From Cladophialophora immunda (Eukaryota; Ascomycota; Eurotiomycetes; Chaetothyriales; Herpotrichiellaceae), in contig NW_015622541.1 of the NCBI RefSeq assembly GCF_000835495.1, positions 1,364,001-1,428,000 on the forward strand: a stretch of DNA of 64,000 nucleotides, written 5' to 3'. Positions 24,801 to 38,467 of this stretch are shown here, one piece after another. The notes below the pieces were generated by a model. That model was not told the DNA's origin and made no database searches. It saw only the letters and a program-made list of their open reading frames with translations. A program made the translations under genes and the position numbers. How positions within the stretch are numbered: the stretch's first letter is position 1; each line of letters begins with the position of its first letter.

Positions 24801-27800
24801 AAAGATTCCTTACTAGATACTAGAGTAGAGATCAACCTAATAACCCTTACTCTAGTGGAAGAGATAGGTCTATCTTAGTATCTATAGAAGGCTAAGTTCA
24901 TCTATAATACCGTAGGGTTTAATAGAGACTGAGAAAAGTTCGTGAGTATAATTAAAGACTTCGTTATTAGTATTACCGGAGTTAAGGTCCTAATAAACGT
25001 CTACGTGACAAACACTATAGATCTAACCTACTGTTTTATCTTAGGGAGACTATTCCAGAAGGTAACGTAAGGGTTAGTCTAAGAAAAGGATAAAGACACT
25101 TATATCATTAGGTTGATAGATAGCTACGTTAGTAAGAGGGTATAGATAGTTACCTAGACTACTCCTGACCTCGCTAAAGATTGAGATATGTCTACGATGT
25201 TCAAACTTATATACTTAACATCTTTAAAAGGCTAAGTAAGTATAGAACGATAAAGAAGCCTATACTTGCATCCGTAAGGGCTCAGAGGAAACCTAGGACC
25301 CCAGCTATCGACTTCTAAATAGACTAAAATAACGAACTAATCTCCGTAAGTAAGCCTTTCGAATTAGATAATGAAGACCTCTAGGACTTATAATTCGAGA
25401 CTAGGCCTTTTAATATATAAGATAATGGCTAGTTTATAAGGTTATTAAGGCTAGTAGATACTAAGGCGTTAAGATAGGATCTGGAGAATAAGTAACGTTA
25501 TGAACGTTATCAAGTAGAAAGACCTTTTGAGGCTCAAATTAATACCCTCTATAAGAAAAAGGTAGATAAAGTGAAGCCTATAGATATAGACTAGTAAGAT
25601 AGTTCAACGCCTAATAGTCTTTCAGACTGGAGAGTATAGGCGATCTTAAGGGAATAAGCTACCTCTAATAGACGGCTATATCTATTTTCGTAATGGATAA
25701 AGCTAAGACTTATATCTTTCCCCTATAGAGAACGTTTAATATTAGAACGTCTGGAAAAGCTAGTGATTAGGCCTGATTTGATACCCTCTAAGAAGGAAGT
25801 CCTTCTAGAAATCCTATATAATTAAGAAGGAGTATTAGTATAGGAAGTTAATGAAATTAGTTAAGTCCGATATAAAGTTACACTACCGTAGGTTATTCGG
25901 ACTATTCCTTATACCCTATAGTAGGCGAAGAGTTTTCTAGTTCCTAAGGTACTTAAACTAGTTATAATTAAACTAGTTAAGGATAAGATCTAGTAGTATC
26001 TCTTTAAGTTTAGCTATAGTTTATATAGAAACCTATTCTTCCTAATTAAGAAGAAGAAGTTAGGGGAGTATTAGCTAGTTATTACCGCTTAAAACATTAA
26101 CTAAGTTACTATAAGAGATATAAATCTACCCTCTTTATCAGATAACTTTGCGGAAGAGTTCTTAGGGATATATATAACTTCTCTACTAGATTAGCTCTCT
26201 AGTTATGACTAAATAGAACTTATAAAGGAGAGTCGTAACCTTATGGCTATCTAGACTCTAATTAGGTTAGTTTAATACGTAACCTTACCTTAAGAGGCTA
26301 CGAATTCAGTAGTATAGTTCGTGAGGATCACAAACTACATTCTATAGGAATAAATCCTAAAGTATACTCGTCCGTTTCTAGATAATATTATAGTAAAGGG
26401 CCTAAAGATAGATTATTAATAATAGGAAGTAGCGCTAGGAATACGTCTCTTTGTATTAGAGTACTTAATTAACCTCGATAAGGTAATACTTGATCTTGAA
26501 AGAGTTAGAGCTACAGTTATAGGCTAGAAATTATAGCTTTATATAAATGGAATAGAGGTAGTTAGGTACGTCTATAATAGAGATAGATAATATCCTTAAG
26601 AATCGAAGACTTATAAAATCCTAACCTAGCTAATCCTAACTAATCAGCCGGAACTCCGTAAGTTCCTTAGGATTTATGTCTATTACTATATCTAGATTCT
26701 ATACTTTATAATACTAGCCGAGCCCCTATATGTATTACTTAGGAAAAACGTACCCTAGAAATAGACTGAGGTTTAAGACTAGGGTATAAAAGCTCTCAAA
26801 CTTACGCTATCTTCTCCTCTAGCCTTAGTGAGCCTTAACTATGGGGAATAGGCTAGTCTTATTATCCTAGCGGTTGACGCTAGTAGACGTGGATAGAGCG
26901 CGATAATTATGTAGATCGATCCGGCAATACAAAAACGGAGAGCTACTTAGTATAAGAGCGGCATCTAAGTCAAAGCTGAACTAGAATACGATGCCCTAAA
27001 ACGAGAAGCTTAAGGGCTTCTAAAGGCCTTAAAGAAGTTTAAACGGTAGTTATACGCCATCTACTTCGTAGTAGAGACGGACGTAATGACTCTTACGGCG
27101 TAGCTTAACTAATAGTCTATAGATCTCTTAGGGGTAGTGATAAATCAGTAGTTAGTATAGATCCGAAAATTCGACTTTGAAGTACGATATATCCCTAATA
27201 ATAAGAATATAGTCGCTAACGTACTATCCTAATGTCCTCCAACTAAAGAAGACCTAAAGAAAGCTGAGGAGGAGGAGGATATTAATAATTAGATCGAAGC
27301 CTAAATGCTTTTTATACATAGGAGCCTTTAGCCTATTAAATAGACTACTACTAGAAGAGACTTCGTAATAGTAAGGCCGGTAGTGATTCATATAAGAGAT
27401 CAGACTATAGACCTACGAGAACCGCGCGTAGTCTAGCTCTTTGAAGACGAATACTTAGAACGTTCAAAGTAGCTTACGAAATACCTCTAGGATTAGTAAT
27501 ATCTATAGAGGATAAGTAATAAAGAGTTTAAACGCTTATAGAAGAATTCTATATACTTTTTCGTCTAAGGAGGTTATCTATTTAGAAAACTAATAGTAAA
27601 TAAGCTAAGTTAATAAGTCGTTAATAGTAATACTAAAAGGAAGAGGATCCTTAAGTTAATATATAATAACTCTAGACACTTTAGGCGTAAGGCGACATAT
27701 TAGAGAGTATCTAATCGCTATTTCTAGGAAGGTTAGTATTAAGATATCTAGGTATTCGTAAAGACTTACCCTAAATACTAGTTCTAGGAAAGTAGGAGAC

Positions 27801-28780
27801 TATATAATAAGATATTTCTTACGTTAGTCAATATATAATAGGAATAAATTAGCGTTAACTATACCCTAATACTATTATCGTAAGGAAAAAGATACCTTAT
27901 GGAAGCCTAGAGTAATATAAGCGGCTAGGTTAAGTCTAGAGGTATTACCTCCGCTAATAGCGCGATAGTAGTGAAGTTCCTATATAAAGAGATTATCTAT
28001 CACTATAGACTATTTAGGAAATTAGTATATAATAGTAGGCTAGAAAATAAGGGATAAGTGAAAGAACTCACTAAAAGATACGGGATTAAACGCGTTATTA
28101 CCTCTACTTACTACTCTTAGGCTAATAAGTAAGTAGAGGTAGGATATAAAGGTATCATAAATACCCTTTTAAAAATGTATTAAACTAACGGAGGAGGTAT
28201 ATAGATAAATCACCTTTATACTATCCTTTAGGCGGACCGGATAACTATTAAAGCTAGAACTAGGATAATACTATACGAGATTGAATTCTTAGACTAACTA
28301 ATTTTACTAATTAAACTTAAGATTACGACTTAGAATATCATAAACTAGGATAAAGTTATTAATACTACGGATTTGATTACTATAAGAGCCTAAGCCCTCG
28401 AAAGGCGGAATAAAGACTTAGAAGAGGCGATAGCTCACCTAAATAGGATGCGAAGACTTAGGAAGGAATAGTTTGATAAATAATATAGCTTACATCCTGA
28501 ACTATTTGAGGTAGGTATACTTATACTTAGCTATAATACTATAGAGTTAATAGATATATCTATAGAAAAGAAGTTAGCCTTTTAATAGTTCAGACTATTT
28601 AGAATCATAGAAGCTAATTAAGAGAAGAGTATATATACGTTAATAGAACTTAACGATACTTATCTAACGGGCACCTACGCTACTAATCGCTTAAAGAGAT
28701 TCTATTCTAGGCTGGTAGACTTCCTAACTAGAGAAGATTTAGCGCTAGGAGAGGTTATTAATAACGAAAACTTATAAAGA
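21836..28780 (+). pseudogene. Element B gag-pol relic
   Basis: The collinear counterpart of the A polyprotein. The reverse transcriptase Phe-Leu-Asp-Asn motif lies near 26373, the protease motif near 24812, and the integrase tail near 28690. It is interrupted by RIP-type stops, so the protein cannot be made. Confidence 0.75.
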
Positions 28781-29956
28781 ACCGCGATATAAGATCCGCC
28801 ATACCTTATAGGGATAGGAGATACTATAGACTAGGACTCTCACTCCCTAGACCTAGATAAGACTCACCCCTACCGTAGCTATAGACTCTAAAATAGAATA
28901 ATAATACTACCACCCTTAATAATAGTAGTTGAAATTCCTCTAGTAACTAAATAAATACGGAGGGAATATAGTAGTCTAACTATCTTTAGAGAATCTCTTA
29001 AAATATAAACTACTTAGGTTTCTTTACTACCCCTACGCTTAGCTATCGCAAAGCGGTAGGGGAGGTAACGCTCTAACGTGAAAGCCGCTAAGTCTAGACT
29101 TCTTAGAAATACCTTTTCCTCTCTAATAGACTCCTAAAAGAGAGCGAACTATAATACTCTTAGCTCTATAATCTTAATAGCTACGGAACTCTACTATTAA
29201 AAAGAAGGAGGGAGGGAATAGCGTAGTTTATCAGACTAAGAAAGAACTAAAAGATAAAGATAAAAGGTATACTAGAGAAGAAAGTTTAAGGTTAATACTA
29301 AGGAAATTAGCGCGAACTCTTATTAGTCAGAATTTACCTATATACTATATAGGGAAAAAGGAAGTACGCTGATTAGTCGAAGCCTAAGATAGTAAAAATA
29401 GCTATCCGCGCCCAGTACTATTAATAGTAAGGCTAATGCGAGACTCTAAAGAATACCTTAATAGACTAGGTGAATACGCTGAAGATTCATATACGGAGGA
29501 AAGGAGAAAGACTAGTTATAGATATGATAACTTGATAGTCTTAAGCGTTACCGCTAGGCGATAACGGGGTCGTCATATACTAGTGATAGTACTAATAATA
29601 ACTCTATCACTAGGAGTTAGAGCCTAGTACGGGATTAGTTTAAAGGGTGATAATCTAAAATATGAAATAGGAAGGTTCTACTGTAGAAACGCCGGGGAGT
29701 ACGTACGCCTAAACGGTTAGGTATAAGTATCTATCTCTCACCTTTTAACTAACCTTCCTTCCTACTATAGTCTTATAACCTAATCTCCTATCTCCTACGC
29801 CCTCGCGAGTTATTTAGGGTTCTCTCGTCTTAACCTACTCTTAATATTATCTTTTGAGTAAAACTCTAGAAGACGTAGGTTAGGGATCTTAATATAAGTT
29901 TACCTTTAAGTTTACTATTTAGACGACTTAACGCGCTCTTAACTTAACGTTTCCAT

Positions 29957-31577
29957 TAGAACCTTCCTTCTAAACTCCTCTCTCTACATATCTATAAGCT
30001 TACTAGTAAGATATCTAGGAATCTAAGGGTACTACTACTAAAACCTCTAATAATCTATCTAAACTCTACTTTAATATCTACGGTTAGTAAGAGCGCTTAA
30101 TACTAAGTACTTAATACCGGAACTATTAATAATCAGCCTATTCTCACCGTTAAATATCCCGATAACCTCCAAGAAGTCTCCCTTAAAGACGTAATAGTCG
30201 CTATAAATTAGGACGATATTAATTGAGTTAGGGACTTTTATAGCTCTCTCAAAGTGAAATATTAATAGATAGGAGATATTCGCGACTTTATAGCCTAATA
30301 TATCTTCGACCTCACTAAAGACCTTCCTAACGCCCGCGAAGCCTTTAAGAAGTGCGTTAGTCTATCGAAAGGAAAGAAGGAGTTTAACATAAGGCGTAAT
30401 TATCAGATAGAGGTACGTAATAAACTACTTTTAGAATATAATAGGGTAAATAATATAAGCCTCTTTAATCATAAATATAAAGAGAAGAGTATCCCTATAC
30501 TAAAGAGCGGATTCTTAAAGCTCCCTATATAGACCTCTAAAGCCTTCTTTAATAAGTTAATCATTCCCTATAGGGGAGATATAACGACCCTTTTAGATCA
30601 ATATTAATTCGCCTAGAAATACTCTATATAGTATAACGTACTACCCCTTCTTCTATTATAAAACGCGTTATACGAGATAATTACCTATCTTACTAGAATT
30701 CGGGAGGGGAGACACTTTAATACTATAGCTTACCTAATTATAGGTGATATCTAAACTCTCCTTAATAGAAACCTACCTAATCTAGATACCTAGAGTGCGG
30801 AACGTGACCTCCTAGTGTAGAGGGAGATACTTACCTAATATAGTTTTATAGAAAGGAATAACTTATACTAGATGGGAGTTCTTCTAGCGAACTATACTAA
30901 CCTCCTTACGTTAGAAGGGAAGCTAGGACCTATAGCCTCTCTTAATACATAAGTATAGAACACTAGAAACACTTTGATACTAATAACTCACTAACTAGTT
31001 ACCCGTTCTAAAACTAGGAACTTACTATAGCTATAGATCAAAAGTCTTATAAGACTCGTAGGCCCCTCCGGTACTTCCTTAAGACGCTAGAATATATACA
31101 TTACTTAATAAGATCAAACTCCCCCTCTAGTCCTCCTAGCTACTCCTCCACTAGTCGCCTCCATTCCTATATAGCCTTAGTAAGGATCTCTTCTAATATA
31201 GTCTAGCTTAGTAGATATAATACGAGGAAGTTTAATATAACTTATAAAACTAGGAGAAGAACGCCCTATCATTAGGAGTATAAAATAAGTAGACTAAATA
31301 AAAGCTAACCTAATCGATATCTTAGGCGTAATGAAGCGGCTATAGTTATAGACGATAACCCCTAGACCTAAGTTACTAACTTTAATAATCTCCCTTAACC
31401 TAAGTATAAAGAAGCTAAAGATTTCGGGACTTTTCTATAGGATTAAGGTAGGATAGTAGCTCGCGAGTTAGGGAATGCGTATTACTAGCCCTTCTAATAC
31501 CGTCCCTTTACTAAAATCTCTTAGAAGCGATATACTTAAGAACTTACTAAATCTGATTCTAAACTCTAGAAGTCCTA
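29957..31577 (-). pseudogene. Antisense ORF carried by element B (copy of that in A)
   Basis: Same position relative to the 3' LTR and same reading as in A, with mostly conservative substitutions. This shared frame is the main reason to believe the antisense ORF was real in the ancestral element. Function is not recognised. Confidence 0.4.
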
Positions 31578-31596
31578 TTATATTTATATAGGAGCT

Positions 31597-32718
31597 AATT
31601 CAAAAATATATTAAGTAAACGAATTACGGCTAGAATAAGCTATTAGTTAATCGCGAAGACATTTAGAAATACTATAAATACGGCGTTAAAAAGATAGTTA
31701 ATGCGTTAAGTCTTCTCGCTAGGTATATGCCTAGGAGGTACGCGTCTACCTATCTATATATGGCTAAAAAAGGAGTCGCTATATACCTAGAGGGACTAGA
31801 AAGAATCGCGGCCTAATATGAGGATCTAATGAAGAGCCTAATATAACTAATCAAGCGATAGGAGGAAGAACTTAAGACTTAGAGCTACTAGATCTTACCT
31901 AGGTATCCTAACTATAAGACCGCTAACGTCTTAAATAGAGCTCTTCAGAGTGCGCTCTAAAGTCCTAATCATAATGGATAGGTTAGTAGTTCCTTTATCG
32001 ATATCGGGATCGCCGCCTCTCGAAAAGAATCTCATATAAAGTGCTCTATTATCTCGAGTTTAGCATTTCTTTTTTAGATTAATCAATACCGATAAGTAAA
32101 CGACCTAGTGAATTTTAAGGCTTAGGGAGACGTTAATAATCTCTCTAGGCGACTCATCATTGTCAATAACAACTTAGTAGGCACTAAAAACCACTAGCTT
32201 ATCTTTATAGTAGATGGGATAATATAGTCGTACTCTATTATTGACTCTCGATTCAGTCAGTTAAGCGGTAGTAAGCTAGCGTTAGATATTTTCGTTCGGT
32301 GATTGAAGGAGCGTATTTTCAGTATCCTACCGCGAAATATTGAGTTAATATCCAACTATTAATAAGATAAAAGTAGCTATAGGCTTTAGGTGGTTAAGAA
32401 CGCTCTTACGGTTATCAACGCTAATACCTATAAGAAGGTGCGTTTATAGGCTACGTTATCTACCGTTTAGGTCGACATCGAAGATCGCTTCCTGATCTCT
32501 TTGAAGATCTACTAGATAGTCAAGCGCTACCCAAAGTAAAGTAGGTAGGCGTTAGCTCTCATAAATATAAGCTTAAAGGAATTAGATTCGAGATAGCTAG
32601 ATAATTTTGCGGAGGCTTTAAAGGGCATAAAGAAGAATTAATAATTCCGGGAGGGCTAGTGAAGCTAGTTAGGAGACTTAAGTGAGGTTATTAAGAAAGC
32701 GAGCGATAATGGGAGGGA
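31597..32718 (+). pseudogene. Sense ORF after pol in element B (copy of that in A)
   Basis: Counterpart of 20400-21522. Readable pieces include SGSKLALDIFVR and RIFSILPRNIELISNY. It ends at a GGGAGGGA purine tract (32711-32718) that probably served as the plus-strand primer. Confidence 0.4.
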
Positions 32719-32996
32719 TATAATGGGAAAGGTTTAGAGAGGACCTGAGATGTAAGGTGAGCGAGTAAGGTAATTGGTCAACTTTTGGCTATATATTATA
32801 TAGGTAAACGTTACTACTCTCTGATTAGTCAGTTCGAGGGTACTACTTTAGCTTAGTAGTCTTTTCTTTTATTATTCGCCTAGGTAGACAGAAAAACAAC
32901 AAGATAATCAATCAACTACTTGATAAGATGTGAACGCGCCTGTTACCTACCGCCGTACGAGTTGGCGCCTATGGCTAGAAGCCTCGCCCCAGTTCA
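32719..32996 (+). repeat. 3' LTR of element B
   Basis: 278 bp, TATAATGGG (from TGTAATGGG) to CGCCCCAGTTCA. It is followed by the ATAT duplication and the rest of A's LTR. Confidence 0.85.
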
Positions 32997-33000
32997 ATAT

Positions 33001-33243
33001 AAGGTAAGTGAGTAAGGTGATTAGTTAACTTTTAGCTATATATTATATAGGTAAACGTTACTAATCTCTAATTAGTTAGTTTAAGGGTACTACTTTAGCT
33101 TAGTAGTCTTTTCTTTTATGATTCGCCTAGGTAGATAGAAAAATAATAAGATAATTAATCAACTACTTGACAAGATGTGAACGCGCCTATTACCTACCGC
33201 CGTACGAGTTGGCGCCTATGGCTAGAAGCCTCGCCCCAGTTCA
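33001..33243 (+). repeat. 3' LTR of element A, second fragment
   Basis: Continues A's LTR from the point where B entered and ends CGCCCCAGTTCA. CTAC at 33244-33247 matches CTAC before A's 5' LTR. Confidence 0.8.
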
Positions 33244-33247
33244 CTAC

Positions 33248-36200
33248 TAAGCTCTCATAATAAATATAGAAATCTAGATAGAAGTTAGACTAAGGGAGAT
33301 ATACGTACTACTTAATAGTAAGACGTAAGCGAACTTTATCTTATAACTCCTTATTATAGAACTAAGAGTAAAAGTAATAACTACTAAAGTTTATATCTAG
33401 ACTATTTTAGGATAGCTAATTAGGACCTATAGTAACTACTACTTCTTAATATATAAGATAGATATATAAGGAGTATATAGATTATATATATATACGTATA
33501 TTACTATAGATATTACGGAATATAACGCTATCCTTAGATTCCCTTAGCTTAAAAAGGTAAACCCTAACGTAGACTAAAGTACTAATATATAGAAGTTTAG
33601 GCCTAGGGGCGAGAGACTTACGAAAGATAAGCGAGTTACCTACGTCTTAACTATAGAACTCCTTATAGACCTAGATATCTCTTAATTACGTATACTAATA
33701 GTTAAACCTATTATTAATATAGACGGGGATTATATATAAATTACTAGTATAACGCTAGTAAGGATTAAGGTTTAAGAAGTAGAACTTCCCTAGTACTTAT
33801 AGAACTTAACTAGAGCCTTCGTAGAGCCTAACTCTAAGGCATTTAGAGACGAGACCTTTATATAATACTCTATCCCTATTAAGGAGGGCGAGATAATCCT
33901 ATATAGACCTCTCTACTCTATAAGTATAAATAAGCTACGAGTCCTATATAAGTATATTAAGATAGCTTTAGTAAGAGAATAGATCTAACTAAGTAACTCT
34001 CTAGTAGAAGCGCCTATCCTATTTATACTAAAACCTAATAATAGCCTATAACTTTACGTTAATTATTATATACTAAATAAGGTTATCTAGAAGAACTATT
34101 ACTCTCTACCTTTAATTCCTAAGGTTCTAGATTACTTAAGTAAAGTAAAGATTTTCACTAAACTTAATCTTAGAGACGTATATTATTAAATCTAAATTAC
34201 TAAAGAAGACCGTTAGAAGACTACGTTTTATACGTAATACGACTACTTTAAGTATCTAATAATACCATTTAGGTTAATAAATACTTTAATATTATTCTAA
34301 TTATATATTAATAAGATACTATAGGGACTACTAGATAATATTTACGTTATATATATAGATAATATACTTATATTTAGTAGTAGCGAAGAAGAGTATAAGA
34401 AGTATATATAACTTATACTTAAGCGCCTAATTAAGTATCATTTATATATAAAACTATTAAAGTATATATTTAGAGTCTCTAAAGTTAACTTCCTTAGCTA
34501 CTACGTTAGAGTCGTAGGCGTATTAATAGATCCTAGTAGAGTAAGCGCTATTAAGGAGTAACTAATCTCTATATTATTCCGTAAGATTTAGGTCTTTCTA
34601 GACTTTACTAACTTTTATTAGAGCTTTATCTATAAGTATTTAATAGTCGTAGCTCTAATTACTAATCTCCTTACGAGAATAATAGTAGGGAAAAAGTTAG
34701 ATCTCTTTAAATAGACTACTATCGCTACGTAAGCGTTTTATACACTTAAGGACTACTTTATAAGTACGCTAATATTAGTATATTATAAGCCTAATTAACG
34801 ATATTAAGTTAAGGTTAACGCTTTAGGAGGAGTAATTAGGGGTATACTAACCTAAGCGTATAAGACGTAGATAGGGTATATACTCTAGAGACTAGTAGTA
34901 TTCTTTTTAAGGAAAATAATTCCTACGGAATGGAACTATTATATAGATAATAGAGAAATACTAGTAATTATTAAGACTTTTATAGTATAGAGATACTACC
35001 TTAAGTTATCTATAACTAGTATAATTATCCTCACTAACTACGAAGCTCTAAAGAGTTTTATAGAGATAAAGGTCTTAAATAGATAATAGATACGCTAGGC
35101 TAAGGTACTAGCGACGTATAACTTCGTTATTCAATAGTGATAGGGAAAGGATAACCTAGTAGATAGACTTTCTCATTAGCTAGACTATATAGGGCTAGAA
35201 GAGCTACTAACTAAGAATATCCTAGTAGAACTACTAAAGAAGCGGATACTAGAAGAATATAAACTATATACTAATAGTATATAAGTTAGAGATAGCCTTA
35301 TTATAGGTATTCTAACGCGTTTAGTAGTCTAAGAGTATAAAGTAGGAGGAAAGAGCGTCTATAGCGTTATTACTCTACTATCTAAAGAATAAGGAGTTAT
35401 ACTAGGAATTAGCGAAGAGTAAGAGGCTCTAGGGCGAGAATACCGTAAGTTATTAATAACTCGCCTAAAGTAACTTTAAGTACTAGACCTCTAATATTAG
35501 GAGAAGTAATAGGTCACTACCTCTAACGGCTAAATCCTTAGCGGAATATTTAGAGGAATATAGAGCGTAAATCACGTAGGTCTCGTATAAAGAGATAACT
35601 ATATATATATACTATAGGATCCTACTACGCGATATAAGATACTAAGAGTAAATTATGACAACCTATAGTAGAGTGGATATTTTAGTTAGGCTTAAATATA
35701 TATAACTATTATATAATACTACTAGTAGCTATATATTAGGTACGATATATATAAATATATTAACTTCTATAATATCTATTAGCGTATAAAAGTACCTTAT
35801 TATTAACTATATAGTTATTTAGAACCTCTTCTAGAGCTAGATAGACTATAGTAAGATATTATAATAGACTTTATTATAGAGCTACTACCATTAATATATA
35901 GGCGAAATATATATAACTCGATACTTATTATTATTAATTAATTCTTAAAGATAGTTTCCTTAACTCTATATCTTAGTACTATTAATACTCTATAGATAGG
36001 CTAGTTAGTCCTAGAGAAGATAGTTATAAGGTTTAGGGCGCTAAAGTTAATTATATCTAATTAGGGTACGACGTTTATATCTTTATATTAGGGTACTCTA
36101 TACTCCTACCTTACGACTTATAGACTATTCTTAACTACTTTTCATCCGTAGACTAATAGATAGACTAAATAAATGAATTAGACTCTAGAGTACTACCTCT

Positions 36201-36890
36201 AATACTATATTAACTACTAATAGTTAGATTAGGTAGAGCTATTTATAAGTACTAAGTATATAATTAATGTAGTATCTAATGTCTCTATGGGAAAGACGCT
36301 ATTCGATCTCGTCTTATTATTTTCACCTACGTTATATATAAACGTTAACTATAAGGAGCTTATATAGTAACTAGTAAACGTTATAGCTAAAGAAAGAGCT
36401 ACTACCCTTATAGAATCGCTTACTATAGTAGAGGAAATACGTAAGATTACTAAGATTTATATACGAAAATACTATAATAAGAAGAGGATAAGTATATCCT
36501 TTAATATTAATAATTAAGTTCTTATTTCTACCTAAAATATTAAAACTCTCTATACTAGTAAAAAGCTCACTAACTAGTTCCTAGGACCCTTTAAGATTAT
36601 AGATAAATATAGTATAAACGCGTATATACTAAGGCTACTAAAGAAATATAGAAGACTCTACTATACGTTCTATATCTCCTTATTATAGGTATATTACGCG
36701 CGCCCTAACGTTAGTATATCTAAACCTATTAATATTAAGGGCGAGGAAGAATAGGAAGTATAAGAGGTACTAGGAGAGCGTTACCGGTATAGCTAAACTA
36801 AGTTCTATATTCGCTAGAAGGGATTTAGAGAGGTAGATAATTCGTGATAGTTAGCGATAGACCTGAAAAACGTATGCGAGATAATCACTA
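33248..36890 (+). pseudogene. Chromovirus D pol relic: protease, RT, RNase H, integrase, chromodomain
   Basis: Continues D after the A insertion. Protease is at about 33308 (LLNSKT*ANFI, ancestral LLDSGT). The reverse transcriptase motif YIDNILIFS at 34352-34378 has the second Asp of YxDD changed to Asn by a G-to-A change. Integrase ends in FHP*TNR*TK*MN*TLE at 36140-36180, i.e. the Ty3/gypsy HPQTDGQTER box. The chromodomain segment KFYIR*KGFREVDNS lies near 36810, matching the WKG and W-rich core of chromoviral integrase tails that read histone marks. Premature stops are TAA/TAG (ancestral CAA, CAG or TGG). A second copy of this region lies at 60409-64000. Confidence 0.8.
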
Positions 36891-37079
36891 ACTATAGAAG
36901 GAAAGTAGAGATAGGAAGATAAGTAAAGGGATTTACATTTAGCCTAAGGCTAGGTACGCGAAACGCATATGACGCCATAGTATCTTAACCACCACTAGGC
37001 CATAAGCTATAGGCGCGTATAGCGCGCACTACCTAAGGGTAATGCCACACTAGGAGGACATACACCTACCACACAGGCG

Positions 37080-37980
37080 ATACGCTAGAGAGACGCACAT
37101 AGACCGTATACTACTCGTCATCATTACTCTTAGGAGGATCAGATAGTAAGTCTAGGTCTGACCTACGACTACTATCTACCTTATCATACTAGACTAGGGC
37201 GTTCAATTAATTCTATATAAGTTAGTGCGGGACGTAAGTGAGGAGTACGCGCTACTTATAATAACTATATAGGCCTCGGTCATAAAGCGTAAGGCTTTAA
37301 GGATACTACTAAGGATATTAGTAGTGTAGTTAGGGGCGGTGATAGTGGAGGGGGAGGTAGCGGTAGAGGCACTAGAACTAGAGGTAAGGTTACGTCTCGT
37401 AGACGCCTTTAATGCGTTTTATATACGCCTAGATAGCGTAGAGGCTTCGTCCTAAACGGCCGCGATAGTGAGCGCGTCTAGATCACCATCTATAATTATC
37501 TAATTACGGGTAAGAAGACGGTTAGTAGCGGCTACATAGGATAGAGGAACCTAATACGATAAGTATATAATAAGCTTACGGAGATATATATAATAGTATA
37601 ATACTTATAGGAATATAACCCTTAGGACTAGTACGATTACTACGCTTATAACAATCATAGTGAGTATAGCCCTTAGTAGTACGCGTATCGTATATAATAT
37701 ACTAATTAGTTAGATAACCGCGACTAGTATAGAGCGTACGTAGATAACGTTAGTAAGGTAGCCTCTCTTAGGAGGAACACTAAGAAGCCTTAGATAGAGT
37801 TTAGGGAGGAGCTAAATACGCGAGTTAGATGCGAAACATATATAATAAGTAAAGACTACTTACGAGGGCTACTAGAGTAACGGAGAGGTTAACTACCTAT
37901 ACCTAAGGTAGTACTACCGGGACGGAAGTTAACTATATTTATCTACGAAGTGATTAGTAGGCGACTAGTATACGACGGAT
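37080..37980 (-). other. 3' region of chromovirus D with a possible antisense Ser/Thr-rich frame
   Basis: Between the chromodomain and the 3' LTR lies about 1.5 kb that keeps more CpA than the rest. On the minus strand from about 37545 to 37225 a frame reads IIIDGDLDALTIAAV, then RRNLTSSSSASTATSPST, with only TAG/TAA stops. A nearby frame gives SDLDLLSDPPKSNDDE. The composition looks protein-like but no family is recognised and the frame is not continuous. Confidence 0.25.
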
Positions 37981-38099
37981 ACTACTAACGTTAGAATATT
38001 ACGTAAGACTAATAAAAGGAAAGAGATAAACTAGGAGAGAGAAAAAGTGGTATTTATATAACTAAGCCTACGAGGCGACTATATTAGGATATAATAAGG

Positions 38100-38340
38100 C
38101 TATTCACGACTATACTATTATTACGACGTATTAACACTACGTATTCACGTTACGCATTCATTTACATATACAATAGGGTCAATAGCGATTCACGCTTAAT
38201 AGGCTTAATAGCCATTCACATAACAATTCACATAGCGCACTCATATAAACACTTAATGGGTACATTTAATAGCGCATTTATACAATGCATTCACATAACG
38301 AATACTACCCTATATACACTAAACAGGTATATTCGAACAA
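38100..38340. repeat. Degenerate ATTCACATA-type short repeats in D 3' region
   Basis: Words such as GATTCACG, CATTCACATAA, AATTCACATAG and GCATTCACATAACG recur irregularly within 240 bp. CpA is conserved here in contrast to the surrounding RIP-depleted DNA. Confidence 0.45.
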
Positions 38341-38467
38341 TACATTCATACGCGGGACGAGTGACGCATATAGGACGTAGGCTACTTATACGCGGACCTC
38401 ACTAACTATAAAAGTTACACTATATATATAGGTATCTTAAGGACGAGAAGCTAAAAGGGGGGGGTAA

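Larger units (their letters stand above)
21558..32996 (+). mobile_element. Element B: 11.4-kb Ty3/gypsy retrotransposon nested in the 3' LTR of A
   Basis: Complete copy, 11,439 bp, with 278-bp LTRs at both ends and a 4-bp duplication ATAT. It is collinear with A (offset about 11,490 bp before, and about 11,197 bp after, the C LTR that A carries and B lacks). It retains more TpG and CpA than A in many places (for example CTGAATCTGGAG against CTAAATCTAGAG in A near 10510), fitting a younger insertion. All coding frames are nonetheless broken. Confidence 0.9.
10069..33243 (+). mobile_element. Element A: large Ty3/gypsy LTR retrotransposon, interrupted by B and by a C LTR
   Basis: The 5' LTR is 10069-10346. 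The 3' LTR is broken into 21523-21557 and 33001-33243 by sister element B. The flanks share CTAC (10065-10068 and 33244-33247). Removing B and the C-family LTR (17728-18014 plus TSD) gives about 11.44 kb, within 1-2 bp of B. The internal order is gag-like region, protease (LLDTRVEINL at about 13322, ancestral DTGA), reverse transcriptase (LFLDNIIIKG at 14883), RNase H, integrase to about 17280, then about 4 kb of extra coding-like DNA before the 3' LTR. It is more RIP-mutated than B in most compared stretches, in line with being older. Confidence 0.85.
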
